Assembly (NCBI GenBank): GCA_902762355.1
Contig: CACWNR010000005.1
Span: 1 to 64,000, forward strand
Length of the DNA: 64,000 nucleotides
Source: an uncultured Bacteroidales bacterium
GTDB taxonomy: Bacteria; Bacteroidota; Bacteroidia; Bacteroidales; Paludibacteraceae
Direction of reading: 5' to 3'
Shown: positions 17,303 to 26,672 of the stretch, piece after piece
How the letters are laid out: every line of letters begins with the position of its first letter
Numbering within the stretch: the first letter of the stretch is position 1
The notes under the pieces: model-generated
Told to the model about the DNA's origin: nothing
Seen by the model: only the letters and a program-made list of their open reading frames with translations
Database searches by the model: none
Program-made: the position numbers and the translations under genes

Positions 17303-17606
17303 AAAATCAAATCGCTGCCACCGACAGCGTAAAAACCCCTCGTCGCTTGCCGACGTAAAACAGCAAGGACATATTAAAAGGCGTTTATTGACGTTGTTTG
17401 TGACTTCTCAGAATCTTCGCAAAATTCAGCATTAAGTCCGAACAGCAACAATGAATGTCCCGTGGATATGTAATTTATGGTCCTCGCCCGTATTATGGGC
17501 GGGTGGGCTGTACATATCGGGCGTGGACTTCGGTTGTTTTTCTACTTAATGCGGGGATTGCGAAGCCCTTGAGAAGCGTGAGGAACAGACGGACTTCACG
17601 CTTTTG
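17303..17606 (+). ncRNA. Structured non-coding RNA or long 5-prime leader (candidate)
   Basis: Two small hairpins come first (CGCTG/CAGCG; CGTCG/CGACG at 17341). Then a 173-nt imperfect hairpin: CTTCTCA (17404) with TGAGAAG (17570); CTTCGCAA (17415) with TTGCGAAG (17558); GCATTAAGT (17429) with ACTTAATGC (17544); CCGAA with TTCGG; CCCG-ATATGTA (17459-17472) with TACATAT-CGGG (17511-17521); tip CGCCC/GGGCG. Large internal loops lie between helices. A terminator-like stem AAGCGTGA/TTCACGCTT (17574-17603) with TTTTG closes it. Size and rod shape recall 6S RNA, but homology was not tested. Alternatively it is an attenuating leader of the giant gene, whose ATG is 46 nt further on. Confidence 0.5.
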
Positions 17607-17648
17607 TTGTATATATGCGCACGAACGATATTAAAATATAATAACATT

Positions 17649-20600
17649 ATGAAACACAAACTATTGACTCTTTTGCTTGCGATGATTGCAAGTACAAGTA
17701 TGTTATTCGCCGCAAGCGGCACATGTGGAGACAATCTGACATGGGATTTAACCAATGGTGTACTAACCATCAGCGGAACTGGAGTAATGTCGGATTACAG
17801 ACTTTTAACCCACTCTAGTTCTTTGGAAGGTGATGAATACTTTACCACAGATGCTCCGTGGTGTGGAAAAATAATGCAAATTGTTATAAGTAATGGAGTC
17901 ACAAGCATAGGAAGGGATGCTTTTGCTGGTTGTACAGGTTTGACTTCTATTACAATCCCTAATAGCATCACAAGCATTGGAAGGGAAGCTTTTGCTGGTT
18001 GTACAGTTTTGACTTCTATTACTATCCCTAATAGCGTTACAAGCATTGAAAGTAGTGTTTTTTGTGGTTGCAAAGGTTTGACTTCTATTACTATCCCTAA
18101 TAGCGTTACAAGCATTGGAAGTAAGGCTTTCTATGGTTGCAAAGGTTTGACTTCTATTACTATCCCCAATAGTGTCGCAAGCATTGGAAATAATGCTTTC
18201 TCTAATTGTACTAAGTTAACAAGGTTAAACATTTCTGACATAGCTGCTTGGTGTGCAATTAATTTTGCATCTTCTAGTAGCAATCCATTAAGTTACATAC
18301 AAGATTTATATGTCAATGATGTATTAATTACTGATTTGATTATTCCGTATGGTGTTACTAAGATAGGGAATTATGCTTTCTATGGTTGCAGCGGTTTGAC
18401 TTCTGTGACAATCCCCAGTAGTGTTACAAGCTTTGGAGATAATGCTTTCTATAATTGTAGTAAATTAACAAAGATAAATATTTCTGACATAGCTGCTTGG
18501 TGTGCAATTAATTTTGCATCTTCTGGTAGCAATCCCATAAGTTATATACAAAATTTATATGTCAATGATGAATTAATCACTGATTTGGTTATTCCTGATG
18601 GAGTCACCAAAATAGGGAATTATGCCTTTTACGGTTATAACCGTTTAACCTCAGTAACTATTTCCAGTAGTGTCACAAGCATTGGAAATAATGCTTTCTC
18701 TAATTGTACAAATCTACTGTCTGTGACTATTAATGGTAATATCTCTAATATGGGTAATAATGTATTCTTAGGTTGCAGCAATTTGAATAAGGTTTATTGG
18801 AATGTTTTAAACGCTGATATTTCAGAATCATTATTCCCTGCTAATTTGGATTCTTTGATTATTGGAGAGAACGTAGAGGAAGTAGGGTTCACTTCTCAAC
18901 CTCAATACTATTTTACATTCCGTAGCCCCATAACCAGAGTGCGTTTGCATGCTGCGCCCAAATTGGCATCTTTCTACGATTATAACCATGATGGGGTAAT
19001 GGAGTTTGTTGATACAGTGAAATATAAGTCTAATGGATCAAATAATTACAATGTACGATTCAAAAATCTATTGGGATTTTATGATTCCGATAATCTTTTG
19101 GATGGTGCTTATCCAGATCTACAAACCATCAACCTCAATAACGATACCCTCGTTGATTTCATAAATGGTTTCACCTTGTATCAAGCCAATAGCAATGGCG
19201 CATATGACAAGATGGAGTTGGATTATACCAAATCTGAAAATACTGACCATTTGTTTGCATTAGATGCTGATTTGAACGGTACAACAGATTTCTATTCCAA
19301 TGAAGGCGGAACTCATTATCTGCACTTACGACAGTTTGACGGAAGTTATCAAAAGATTAAAATGAATGTTATTTCCGAAACAGCGGAAGTCGATAGTGCT
19401 ATTTATGCCAAATGGGACAAACCTAAAACAGGAATAGATGCTATTATCATCGTAGAAGACCACTTCCCTTCTCTCAAAGAAGATATGTTTTTACCAAATG
19501 TGTCTAATTCCGATGATTTTAAAACAATTGATGTCGCCGTGGACTTAGACAAGAATGGTTTGGTGGATTTGCTTTCTACTTCTACTGGCGCCGTGTTGTA
19601 TAACTTAGGAAATAATAAATATCTTAGAGGACGTTTCCCAGGAGCAGTAACCATCAAAGATATGAACAATGACGGTATTGAAGACTTTGTGATCTATGAC
19701 GAAAGTACTAAGACGGTCTCACTACAGATATACAGCAACGAAGGTTCATACCAAACAATTACTCTCATGCAAAACATGAATATATCGAATGTTTGGTGTT
19801 TTGATTTTGATAATGATGGAGATGTTGATATTTTACTTCCTTTTGACTGGACAAGTACTTCAGGGTATGCATATCTTGTTTTCTTCCGCAATGATGGGAA
19901 TAATACGTTTAAGAAGGTAGAAACTGCATTTGATGATCCTATCAAACATTTCCAGTTCCTGGAATGTCGTGATGTGGACAATGACAACAAATATGAGATT
20001 ATTGCAAGGGATTCTCTTTATGGTTCAAATTCTATCGTAAAAGGTAATTATTACCTCATCCGATACAATAATCGTATGAAAGCCACAATGGACGCTACTC
20101 CTTTAGTTTCCAATACTTTAGCGAATTCGACAAATAATTTCCCCTTTATCTATGGAGATTTTGACAATGATGGAAATAATGATTGTTATTATTACTGCCG
20201 CCAAAATATAAAGAATAATCAATATGATAATTATGTAGTTCTTTCCCACTTTGCCAATACGAAAATTAATACCGCACCTCAGAAGATGTCTGCCCCTCAA
20301 ATTGTAGAAGACGCAGCATCAGGAAAACTATTGGTTAGTTGGAATCAAGGAAACGATGCTGAAACTCCCGACATTGACCTTGCGTATTCTTTGCGTATTG
20401 GTTCAGCACCCGGATCGGGGGACATGTGGTATGCAAGTGCCTTAAATGACGGCAGACAAACATCTCTTAATGCAGCAAATATCGGTTCGCGTTTGAGCCA
20501 AATTGTAAATGTTTCTGGATGGAAGTCAGGAGATTACTATATCTGTGTTCAAGCCATAGATCCGAATGGTTTAGGTGGACAATGGAGTGACGAAGTTGTA

Positions 20601-23600
20601 TATCACCATTCACTTCCATCAGCAACTTTCAATACAAATACGACAGAGTTAACAACCGCAGACACATTGTTTGTGCAATATGCGGGTATGGTGGATAATA
20701 CTGTTTCTTATATATGGAATTTCGGAGATAGTGCTACTATCCTTTCTTCCGATGAGCAAAGACAAGTGTATGAGATTGTTTATAATACTGCAGGTATCAA
20801 AACAATTTCTTTGCAACTTGCCACCACTGATGGTCGCACCTCTGGTATCTATTCGGTGGAACTTACAGTTTATCCGATGAAATTAGAAAAGGAAATTGAC
20901 TACTATCCGGGCTTAAACTATATGTCATACTTTGACATGGATATGGATGGTCAAATGGATGCTTTGGGGTACTATAGTATCAACACAACTCAACAAGGTT
21001 TCTTTAAGGGGAAATCAGACGGCTCTTTCGTTAAACTAGCCAAGACATATAACTCGGATTTGACGATTAATAATCGTTCTTATTTGCGCGATAGTTGTAT
21101 ATTTGCAGATTTTAACATGGATGGACTGCCGGATGTACAATGGAGTACGAATAAAGGCACTGTTATGTACAACATGGAAGATTTTGATGTAGAGTTCTCT
21201 AATGAAACATTTACTCTTCCTTATACTGAAGAGAAATATGATTTCAACGGAGACGGTATCGATGATGAGGTAAAAATTAAGAATTCGTATGCGTTGGCAA
21301 TCATTCTTAACGGAGAGATGAAAGATACGATAGAATTGGATCTTCCAAATGGATATACACTTCAGAGAGACCACTCTTGGGGACAAAGAAATCCGCATGT
21401 TCAAGATGTAAACAATGATGGTTTCTTGGATTTCATAGTAATTCAGGATCCAAATATCTCCTATGATCGAAGCCCATATATAATCTACCTCAACGAAGAT
21501 TGGTCTTTTTATTGCCAAGATATACCGCAGGAATACGATAATGATTTCTATGGGTTATTGCTCGGTTATCCTTTTGTGGACCTAAACAATGATGGGACAC
21601 CTGATTTTAGAGCAGGATACTTTATGAAATCGCGTATCTCGAACGAAGTGCCATCTGTGCCTACTAACTTACGCGTAGTACAGGAAAATGAAGGTGTGTT
21701 CCTTTATTGGGATGCGGCTAAGGATAAAGAAACTCCGGCAACAAGAATGCGGTATAATATCAGCGTCAAGAAACAAGGTGTGGCTGTGGGAACAGATAAT
21801 GCCTTTATCGTTTCTCCTATGAACGGTCTATATGACGAGGCAAATATCGTTCCCGGACATGTGTATCCTCATGGCACTAGTTATTTCATCCCGATAGACA
21901 AATTCGCCGGCGGACAGACCTATGAGTTCCAAATTCAGTCTATTGACCTTTGGAACGCCCATAGTCCTATGTCCGCGGCATACACTTTCACGGTTCAACC
22001 GCAAGTACTAATTTCCATGCCAGCCAATACGTGTATCAACGAGCCTGTTACAGTTGCTTATATAGGTACGAACAATGGTGCCATTTCATGGAACTTTAAT
22101 GGAGGAACAGCTTCTCAAAACAGCGATGGAACATACTCTGTTTCTTGGTCAACGGAAGGGATAAAGACTGTTACTGCTACCATCGGAGGTAAAACATCGT
22201 CACGGGTTATCTATGTGCAGAATGCAGAAAAAGATCTTACCTTCAGTCTTCCCGAAAGAGTACTGAATAATTCTTGGGTTGATGTTACTTTACCGGAAAA
22301 CTACTTGAATTTGGAGAACTTGGCTATCCGTACTTCTGACAACTGCACAGGATATATATTGCCGAAGAAAGATTCCCATATCTTCCGAGTTCGTTTTAGT
22401 GGAACTTCTCCCAATGATTCCGAGATAGGTTGGATTGAATTCTACCAGAATAATCTTGTTTGCGGAGAGGTGAATACATTCCGTGATTCCACAACCATTG
22501 TAGGGAACGGTAATGCACCTGCTATCTCTTTGGTAATGGTGGACGCTACTACCGGAAAGAATATGGTTACTTGGGATGCACCGGCGAACCTGCCTGCATA
22601 TGTAGATAGCGTGATTGTCTATAAAGAAGAAGGTAAAACCAACAACTGGGTAAAACAAGCCAAGCTTCCTGTTTCCATCGGACAATGGATAGACAATGCT
22701 TCTGATCCATCGGTAAAGAGCAATTCCTATTGCATAGCGTACACCTCTATATACGGAGGCGAAAGTCCTAAGAGTAAACCGCATAAAACGCCGCATTTGC
22801 AGACTAACTATGGTCTAAATGGCACCATTAACCTCTATTGGACATCTTATGAAGGCGATGTAGTAGATTCATACCAAATCATGAGAGGTTCTTCTGCTTC
22901 CAGCCTGCAAGTTCTTGCTACAGTTGCAGGGAACGAGTGTACCTATACCGATAATAGTCCTTTAGAAGACGGATATTATGCTATTGCCTATTCCAATGAG
23001 GCGTTTACGGAAGAGTGGATAAGTGATGGCGGTGCAGCTAATGCTCCGGCTCATAAAGCAATGGCTCAGGCACGGCAGATACGTACCGGACAAAGTAATA
23101 TCAAGTCCTCTGCATCTTCTATCCGCGCAACATTAGCTCAATCGCTTAACATCCTATCTATGGAGCGCACATACACGCTATCACCGGCTAAAACCACCTT
23201 GCATCTCTATGCCGAGTTTACACCAATGCAGGCTACCTACAAACAGGTCAACTGGACAATTGTTAGCGGTACTGAATTAGCTTCGATCAATAGCAACGGA
23301 TTGGTGGTTGCCAATACTGCAGGATTAAACGGTACTGTCACGGTTCGCGCAACGGCTATTGATGGTTCCGGAGTTTATGCAGAACGGGATATTACTGTAG
23401 GCGGCATGGTTGTATATTATACCATTCGTTTCATTAACTGGAACGGCGAAGTATTACAGAGCAGCCAAGTAGTAGGAGGTGATATGCCAACTTATAATGG
23501 TGCAACGCCGGTACGTGCGGGAGAAGGGCAGTATGTCTTTTCTTTCCGCGGCTGGTCCCCTGATATTGTTATTGCCACAGCAGATGCAGACTACATCGCG

Positions 23601-25733
23601 CAGTATGATACGACTGCCTATTATACCATCCGCTTCCTCAATTGGGACGGTACGGTACTCCAATCAGGATTACTGAAAGAAGGCTCAATACCTGCTTATA
23701 ATGGCGAGACACCGACGCGGGAAGAGAATGAAACATATACCTATACATTCAAGGAATGGGAGCCATCTATTGCTGCGGTTACAACTAATGCGGACTATAC
23801 AGCGCAATATGATTCGGTAGCGATACAGTATTATACCATCCGCTTCCTTAACTGGGACGGGACTGTACTGCAATCAGAAAGACTTAGAGAAGGTACCTAC
23901 CCTGAATATAAAGGAGAAACACCTACGCGTGCGGACGACGAGTATTATACCTATACCTTTAGAGCATGGTCTCCGTGGCCAACCGTTGTTACCAAAGATG
24001 CGGACTATACAGCCATATACTATGATACCATGATTCCGCATTTCACTATCCGATTCCTTGACTGGAATGGAGATGTTCTTCAGAGAGACCGTCTGAAAGA
24101 GGGTGTAATGCCTATCTATAGAGGAGAAACGCCCATACATGAGGAGAATGATTATTACACCTATACTTTCAAAGGCTGGGAACCTGAAATCGTTGCGGTT
24201 ACTACAGACGCTGACTATATTGCGCAATATGATTCCGTAGCCATTCCTTATTACACTATCCGCTTCCTCAATTGGGACGGAACAGTACTCCAATCGGAAT
24301 CGCTTAAAATAGGCACTACACCGGAATATAAAGGCGAAACACCTATTCATGGAGAGGAAGGATATTATTTCAGCCGGTGGTCACCCACTATTGTCGCTGC
24401 GACAGCCAATGCGGATTATATAGCGATATACAAGACGTGCGAGGATCTGCATGCTATATGGTTGCAGACAGGTGAAGGTAGTGGTGGTTATGGTAACTTG
24501 GGAGAAATGGAAAAAGACAGCTATAAATGGACTTTCGATATCTATCGTGGCGCGTATATATCCGGTTCGGGTTATGACTTCTTGCGTACTCCTGCAAAAG
24601 ATTTAACCAATATGACATCTATTACATTGTCGTTCAGTCATTTGTATTCAGATGTAAATAATCCGTCATACGATTTGTCACTCTGGGTTTGTGCGAATTA
24701 CCAAAACAATGACGATGATATATGGCAGGAACTTACTATCCCATCGTACGGTAACTGGAAATATGTAGATGTAATTATTGATGTCCCTGATAACTATGTA
24801 GGAAAGAATACTGTATTCGGATTTCAATATGACACAGAAGATACAGATGCAAGATGGCAGATAAAAGATCTTCAATTAGATGCTGAATGTATTGAATCTA
24901 CATCTCCTGACCCGACGTATTACACCATTCGATTCCTTAACTGGGATGGAGAAGTATTGCAGAGTAGCCAAGTAGAAGAAGGTAGTACTCCTTCCTATGA
25001 AGGTTCAACTCCTATACGTCCGGATGATGAACAATACACATATTCGTTCAGCGGATGGACACCTACTATCGCAGCGGCTACTGCTGACGCAGACTATATC
25101 GCGCAATATACCGCTACTGCAAAAAACATAGGTGGATGTCAGGATATACATGATTTATGGTTAGTTACGGGAAGCAATGATTTCGGGGAAATTACTACCA
25201 ATAATGCGGAAGTATGGACATGGGATTCCAGATATGGAGCCGTTGCTTCAAAGAGTGGTGGCATTACCAGTTGGTTACTTACACCGCAAAGAGATCTAAT
25301 GGGTAAAGAAAACATCACACTTTCATTCAGCCATGTACATCGGTATGCTGTTGATTTCGAAAGCGAAATGACACTTTGGGTATCAGCGGAATATCAAGGC
25401 AGCGTAGAAGCTTCCTCATGGCAGCAACTTCCCATCTCGCCTTATGCATCCAACACCAGTTGGACTTATGTAGCAGTAACCATCGATGTCCCAGAAGACA
25501 AAGTGGGTGAACATACTGTCTTTGGCTTTAAGTACACGAGTACGGCATCAAACTATGCCAAGTGGGAAATAGAGAATCTACATTTGGACGCTCAGTGTAC
25601 CGAGGTTACTACAAATATAGATAACACTTCATTTCAAAAGAGAGACGTTGTTCGTAAGATCCTCATCAACGGCCAAATCTTCATCCTCCGCGGAGACAAG
25701 ACCTACACCCTCACCGGCGCCGAGGTAAAATAA
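17649..25733 (+). CDS. Giant modular surface protein (BspA-LRR, VCBS, PKD, B-repeats)
   Basis: A 2694-residue exported protein; the ATG was chosen for the signal peptide MKHKLLTLLLAMIASTSMLF. Order: BspA opening SGTCGDNLTWDLTNGVLTIS; BspA-type leucine-rich repeats (about 75-395, TSITIPNSVTSIG...AFYGC), with one block duplicated around SDIAAWCAINFASS; two sets of FG-GAP/VCBS-like repeats (DFDNDGDVDILLP, DVDNDNKYEI, DFNMDGLPDVQWS); a PKD domain (about 990-1075, YIWNFGDS); Fn3/Ig-like domains; five tandem B-repeats of about 70 residues (YYTIRFLNWDG..., about 1920-2260) and a sixth later, alternating with two jelly-roll domains (LSFSH, FGF). It ends with the shared motif NGQIFILRGDKTYTLTGAE plus VK. 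Visibly more AT-rich than its neighbours. Likely adhesin or glycan binder. Confidence 0.88.
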   Translation: MKHKLLTLLLAMIASTSMLFAASGTCGDNLTWDLTNGVLTISGTGVMSDYRLLTHSSSLEGDEYFTTDAPWCGKIMQIVISNGVTSIGRDAFAGCTGLTSITIPNSITSIGREAFAGCTVLTSITIPNSVTSIESSVFCGCKGLTSITIPNSVTSIGSKAFYGCKGLTSITIPNSVASIGNNAFSNCTKLTRLNISDIAAWCAINFASSSSNPLSYIQDLYVNDVLITDLIIPYGVTKIGNYAFYGCSGLTSVTIPSSVTSFGDNAFYNCSKLTKINISDIAAWCAINFASSGSNPISYIQNLYVNDELITDLVIPDGVTKIGNYAFYGYNRLTSVTISSSVTSIGNNAFSNCTNLLSVTINGNISNMGNNVFLGCSNLNKVYWNVLNADISESLFPANLDSLIIGENVEEVGFTSQPQYYFTFRSPITRVRLHAAPKLASFYDYNHDGVMEFVDTVKYKSNGSNNYNVRFKNLLGFYDSDNLLDGAYPDLQTINLNNDTLVDFINGFTLYQANSNGAYDKMELDYTKSENTDHLFALDADLNGTTDFYSNEGGTHYLHLRQFDGSYQKIKMNVISETAEVDSAIYAKWDKPKTGIDAIIIVEDHFPSLKEDMFLPNVSNSDDFKTIDVAVDLDKNGLVDLLSTSTGAVLYNLGNNKYLRGRFPGAVTIKDMNNDGIEDFVIYDESTKTVSLQIYSNEGSYQTITLMQNMNISNVWCFDFDNDGDVDILLPFDWTSTSGYAYLVFFRNDGNNTFKKVETAFDDPIKHFQFLECRDVDNDNKYEIIARDSLYGSNSIVKGNYYLIRYNNRMKATMDATPLVSNTLANSTNNFPFIYGDFDNDGNNDCYYYCRQNIKNNQYDNYVVLSHFANTKINTAPQKMSAPQIVEDAASGKLLVSWNQGNDAETPDIDLAYSLRIGSAPGSGDMWYASALNDGRQTSLNAANIGSRLSQIVNVSGWKSGDYYICVQAIDPNGLGGQWSDEVVYHHSLPSATFNTNTTELTTADTLFVQYAGMVDNTVSYIWNFGDSATILSSDEQRQVYEIVYNTAGIKTISLQLATTDGRTSGIYSVELTVYPMKLEKEIDYYPGLNYMSYFDMDMDGQMDALGYYSINTTQQGFFKGKSDGSFVKLAKTYNSDLTINNRSYLRDSCIFADFNMDGLPDVQWSTNKGTVMYNMEDFDVEFSNETFTLPYTEEKYDFNGDGIDDEVKIKNSYALAIILNGEMKDTIELDLPNGYTLQRDHSWGQRNPHVQDVNNDGFLDFIVIQDPNISYDRSPYIIYLNEDWSFYCQDIPQEYDNDFYGLLLGYPFVDLNNDGTPDFRAGYFMKSRISNEVPSVPTNLRVVQENEGVFLYWDAAKDKETPATRMRYNISVKKQGVAVGTDNAFIVSPMNGLYDEANIVPGHVYPHGTSYFIPIDKFAGGQTYEFQIQSIDLWNAHSPMSAAYTFTVQPQVLISMPANTCINEPVTVAYIGTNNGAISWNFNGGTASQNSDGTYSVSWSTEGIKTVTATIGGKTSSRVIYVQNAEKDLTFSLPERVLNNSWVDVTLPENYLNLENLAIRTSDNCTGYILPKKDSHIFRVRFSGTSPNDSEIGWIEFYQNNLVCGEVNTFRDSTTIVGNGNAPAISLVMVDATTGKNMVTWDAPANLPAYVDSVIVYKEEGKTNNWVKQAKLPVSIGQWIDNASDPSVKSNSYCIAYTSIYGGESPKSKPHKTPHLQTNYGLNGTINLYWTSYEGDVVDSYQIMRGSSASSLQVLATVAGNECTYTDNSPLEDGYYAIAYSNEAFTEEWISDGGAANAPAHKAMAQARQIRTGQSNIKSSASSIRATLAQSLNILSMERTYTLSPAKTTLHLYAEFTPMQATYKQVNWTIVSGTELASINSNGLVVANTAGLNGTVTVRATAIDGSGVYAERDITVGGMVVYYTIRFINWNGEVLQSSQVVGGDMPTYNGATPVRAGEGQYVFSFRGWSPDIVIATADADYIAQYDTTAYYTIRFLNWDGTVLQSGLLKEGSIPAYNGETPTREENETYTYTFKEWEPSIAAVTTNADYTAQYDSVAIQYYTIRFLNWDGTVLQSERLREGTYPEYKGETPTRADDEYYTYTFRAWSPWPTVVTKDADYTAIYYDTMIPHFTIRFLDWNGDVLQRDRLKEGVMPIYRGETPIHEENDYYTYTFKGWEPEIVAVTTDADYIAQYDSVAIPYYTIRFLNWDGTVLQSESLKIGTTPEYKGETPIHGEEGYYFSRWSPTIVAATANADYIAIYKTCEDLHAIWLQTGEGSGGYGNLGEMEKDSYKWTFDIYRGAYISGSGYDFLRTPAKDLTNMTSITLSFSHLYSDVNNPSYDLSLWVCANYQNNDDDIWQELTIPSYGNWKYVDVIIDVPDNYVGKNTVFGFQYDTEDTDARWQIKDLQLDAECIESTSPDPTYYTIRFLNWDGEVLQSSQVEEGSTPSYEGSTPIRPDDEQYTYSFSGWTPTIAAATADADYIAQYTATAKNIGGCQDIHDLWLVTGSNDFGEITTNNAEVWTWDSRYGAVASKSGGITSWLLTPQRDLMGKENITLSFSHVHRYAVDFESEMTLWVSAEYQGSVEASSWQQLPISPYASNTSWTYVAVTIDVPEDKVGEHTVFGFKYTSTASNYAKWEIENLHLDAQCTEVTTNIDNTSFQKRDVVRKILINGQIFILRGDKTYTLTGAEVK

Positions 25734-25746
25734 TCTCCAATCACCC

Positions 25747-25979
25747 TTGTCGCATCCTTGCGACAACCATCCGCCTTACATGGCGTGATCCCCAATCCCT
25801 CTCTCTTTTATAGAGCAGGGGGATTTTTTCTTTAGCCTGTATTATTTTTAGCCTGTATTATTTTTTCAAACTCTGTTTAAAACGTTTGTCCATTTCAGGG
25901 CAATTGTATTGCCCGCTCATCCTCTTCAACTTGCTCCTTTTTTTGAATTCTTCGTCCTTTTCCCGCAATTTTATGCGGG
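25747..25979 (+). repeat. Second hairpin-rich island after the giant gene
   Basis: TTGTCGCA-TCCT-TGCGACAA (25747-25766); a terminator-like stem AATCCC.../...GGGATT with T-run (25794-25830) that probably ends the giant gene; GGGCAAT-TGT-ATTGCCC (25898-25914), the same stem and following GCTC as at 16970 but with a different loop; and CCCGCA/TGCGGG (25962-25979). TTTAGCCTGTATTATTTTT is repeated directly at about 25832 and 25850. No gene is seen. Confidence 0.7.
25794..25830 (+). terminator. Terminator of the giant surface-protein gene
   Basis: AATCCC-T-CTCT pairs with AGAG-CA-GGGGGATT, followed by TTTTT. It is the only hairpin of this island with a long T-run. Confidence 0.75.
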
Positions 25980-26002
25980 TCGTCTTATATTTTGCATAAA
26001 TA

Positions 26003-26034
26003 TTTGCATATATCAAAGAAAAGCAGTACCTTTG
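26003..26034 (+). promoter_or_regulatory. Promoter of the 115-residue unknown gene
   Basis: TTTG (26003-26006), 20-nt spacer, TACCTTTG (26027-26034). The leader is about 160 nt and contains the tandem repeat described next. Confidence 0.75.
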
Positions 26035-26053
26035 CCACCGATTTAGGTATGTT

Positions 26054-26120
26054 GAACGACGGTCGAACGACGGTCAAGCGACGGTGAAGCGACAGTCAAA
26101 GCCAACGTGAAGCCAATGTC
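26054..26120 (+). repeat. Six-unit 11-bp tandem repeat in a leader
   Basis: Units GAACGACGGTC (twice identical), AAGCGACGGTG, AAGCGACAGTC, AAAGCCAACGTG and AAGCCAATGTC decay progressively in the 3-prime direction. They lie in the untranslated leader; the only ATG-led frame covers 12 codons and then stops. Confidence 0.85.
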
Positions 26121-26201
26121 GACCCGAAAATAAGCCCAAATTTATGTACAATACTATATTATATATTTATATATAATATACTTTTTAAAACCATCTTTTT
26201 T

Positions 26202-26549
26202 ATGTCAAGAATAATAGCATCTTCAGGTATCGAACAAATCCACGGTAAGACGTATAACCGCGACAGAGGTTATTTTTACATGCGAAATGGCAGACAATTC
26301 TATCGTGAACGCGATGAAGACTATCAAAAAAATCAGTCTCCTCGCCAGAAATGGAACTCTGCTGCCTTCAAGTACGCGAACTCCCAACTCAAACTCCTGA
26401 CCTCTCCGGAAGCCAAAGCTCAATTGGAAGCCGACTTCGAGGCCGCCAAGCACATTGCCTCCAACGGCAAAACATACACCACCGTTCGTGCATGGAAATA
26501 CAATTCCCTCATTCATGAGTACAAACAATCGCATCCCTTTGAACAATAA
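26202..26549 (+). CDS. Conserved-looking 115-residue protein of unknown function
   Basis: A small basic soluble protein without signal peptide or membrane segment. It opens MSRIIASSGIEQIHGKTYNR, followed by YFYMRNGRQFYRERDEDY and QSPRQKWNSAAFKYANSQ, then a helical middle (SPEAKAQLEADFEAAKHIAS). The general plan (MxRIIASxGIE, RNGR, QKWNSA) recalls small Bacteroidales proteins annotated only as hypothetical. It has its own promoter and a 160-nt leader, and precedes the grpE promoter, so it looks like an independent transcription unit. No function can be assigned. Confidence 0.75.
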   Translation: MSRIIASSGIEQIHGKTYNRDRGYFYMRNGRQFYRERDEDYQKNQSPRQKWNSAAFKYANSQLKLLTSPEAKAQLEADFEAAKHIASNGKTYTTVRAWKYNSLIHEYKQSHPFEQ

Positions 26550-26562
26550 ATTGCGATTTTTC

Positions 26563-26593
26563 TTGCATATATCTAAAAAAAGCAGTACCTTTG
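26563..26593 (+). promoter_or_regulatory. Promoter of grpE-dnaJ
   Basis: TTG (26563-26565), 20-nt spacer, TACCTTTG (26586-26593). The leader of about 70 nt holds two hairpins: CTGCCA-AAA-TGGCAG (26603-26617) and TGGCA/TGCCA around TATTTGACGA. No CIRCE element is visible. Confidence 0.75.
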
Positions 26594-26610
26594 CGCGGTT
26601 ATCTGCCAAA

Positions 26611-26655
26611 ATGGCAGTGCTTCACTCTTTGGCACGTTATTTGACGATGCCATAG
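26611..26655 (+). CDS. Possible 14-codon upstream reading frame in the grpE leader
   Basis: ATG to TAG encodes MAVLHSLARYLTMP, ending 17 nt before the grpE ATG. It has no clear ribosome binding site and its ATG sits in a hairpin, so translation is doubtful. It could act as a leader peptide or simply be part of the two hairpins. Confidence 0.25.
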   Translation: MAVLHSLARYLTMP

Positions 26656-26672
26656 TGTAAAACTATGTAAGT

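Noticed and set aside
17303-17606. The structured RNA as tmRNA, RNase P RNA or SRP RNA
   Set aside because: No tRNA-like ends or tag frame for tmRNA, no RNase P conserved core seen, and no SRP Alu or GNAR-loop hairpin; only the rod shape is clear.
17880-18200. Tandem DNA repeats of about 69 bp as an independent element
   Set aside because: They are codons of BspA-type leucine-rich repeats of 23 residues.
23410-24430. The period-210 repeats in the giant gene as a CRISPR or satellite
   Set aside because: The repeats are protein-coding B-repeats in one frame with synonymous drift, and have no spacer structure.
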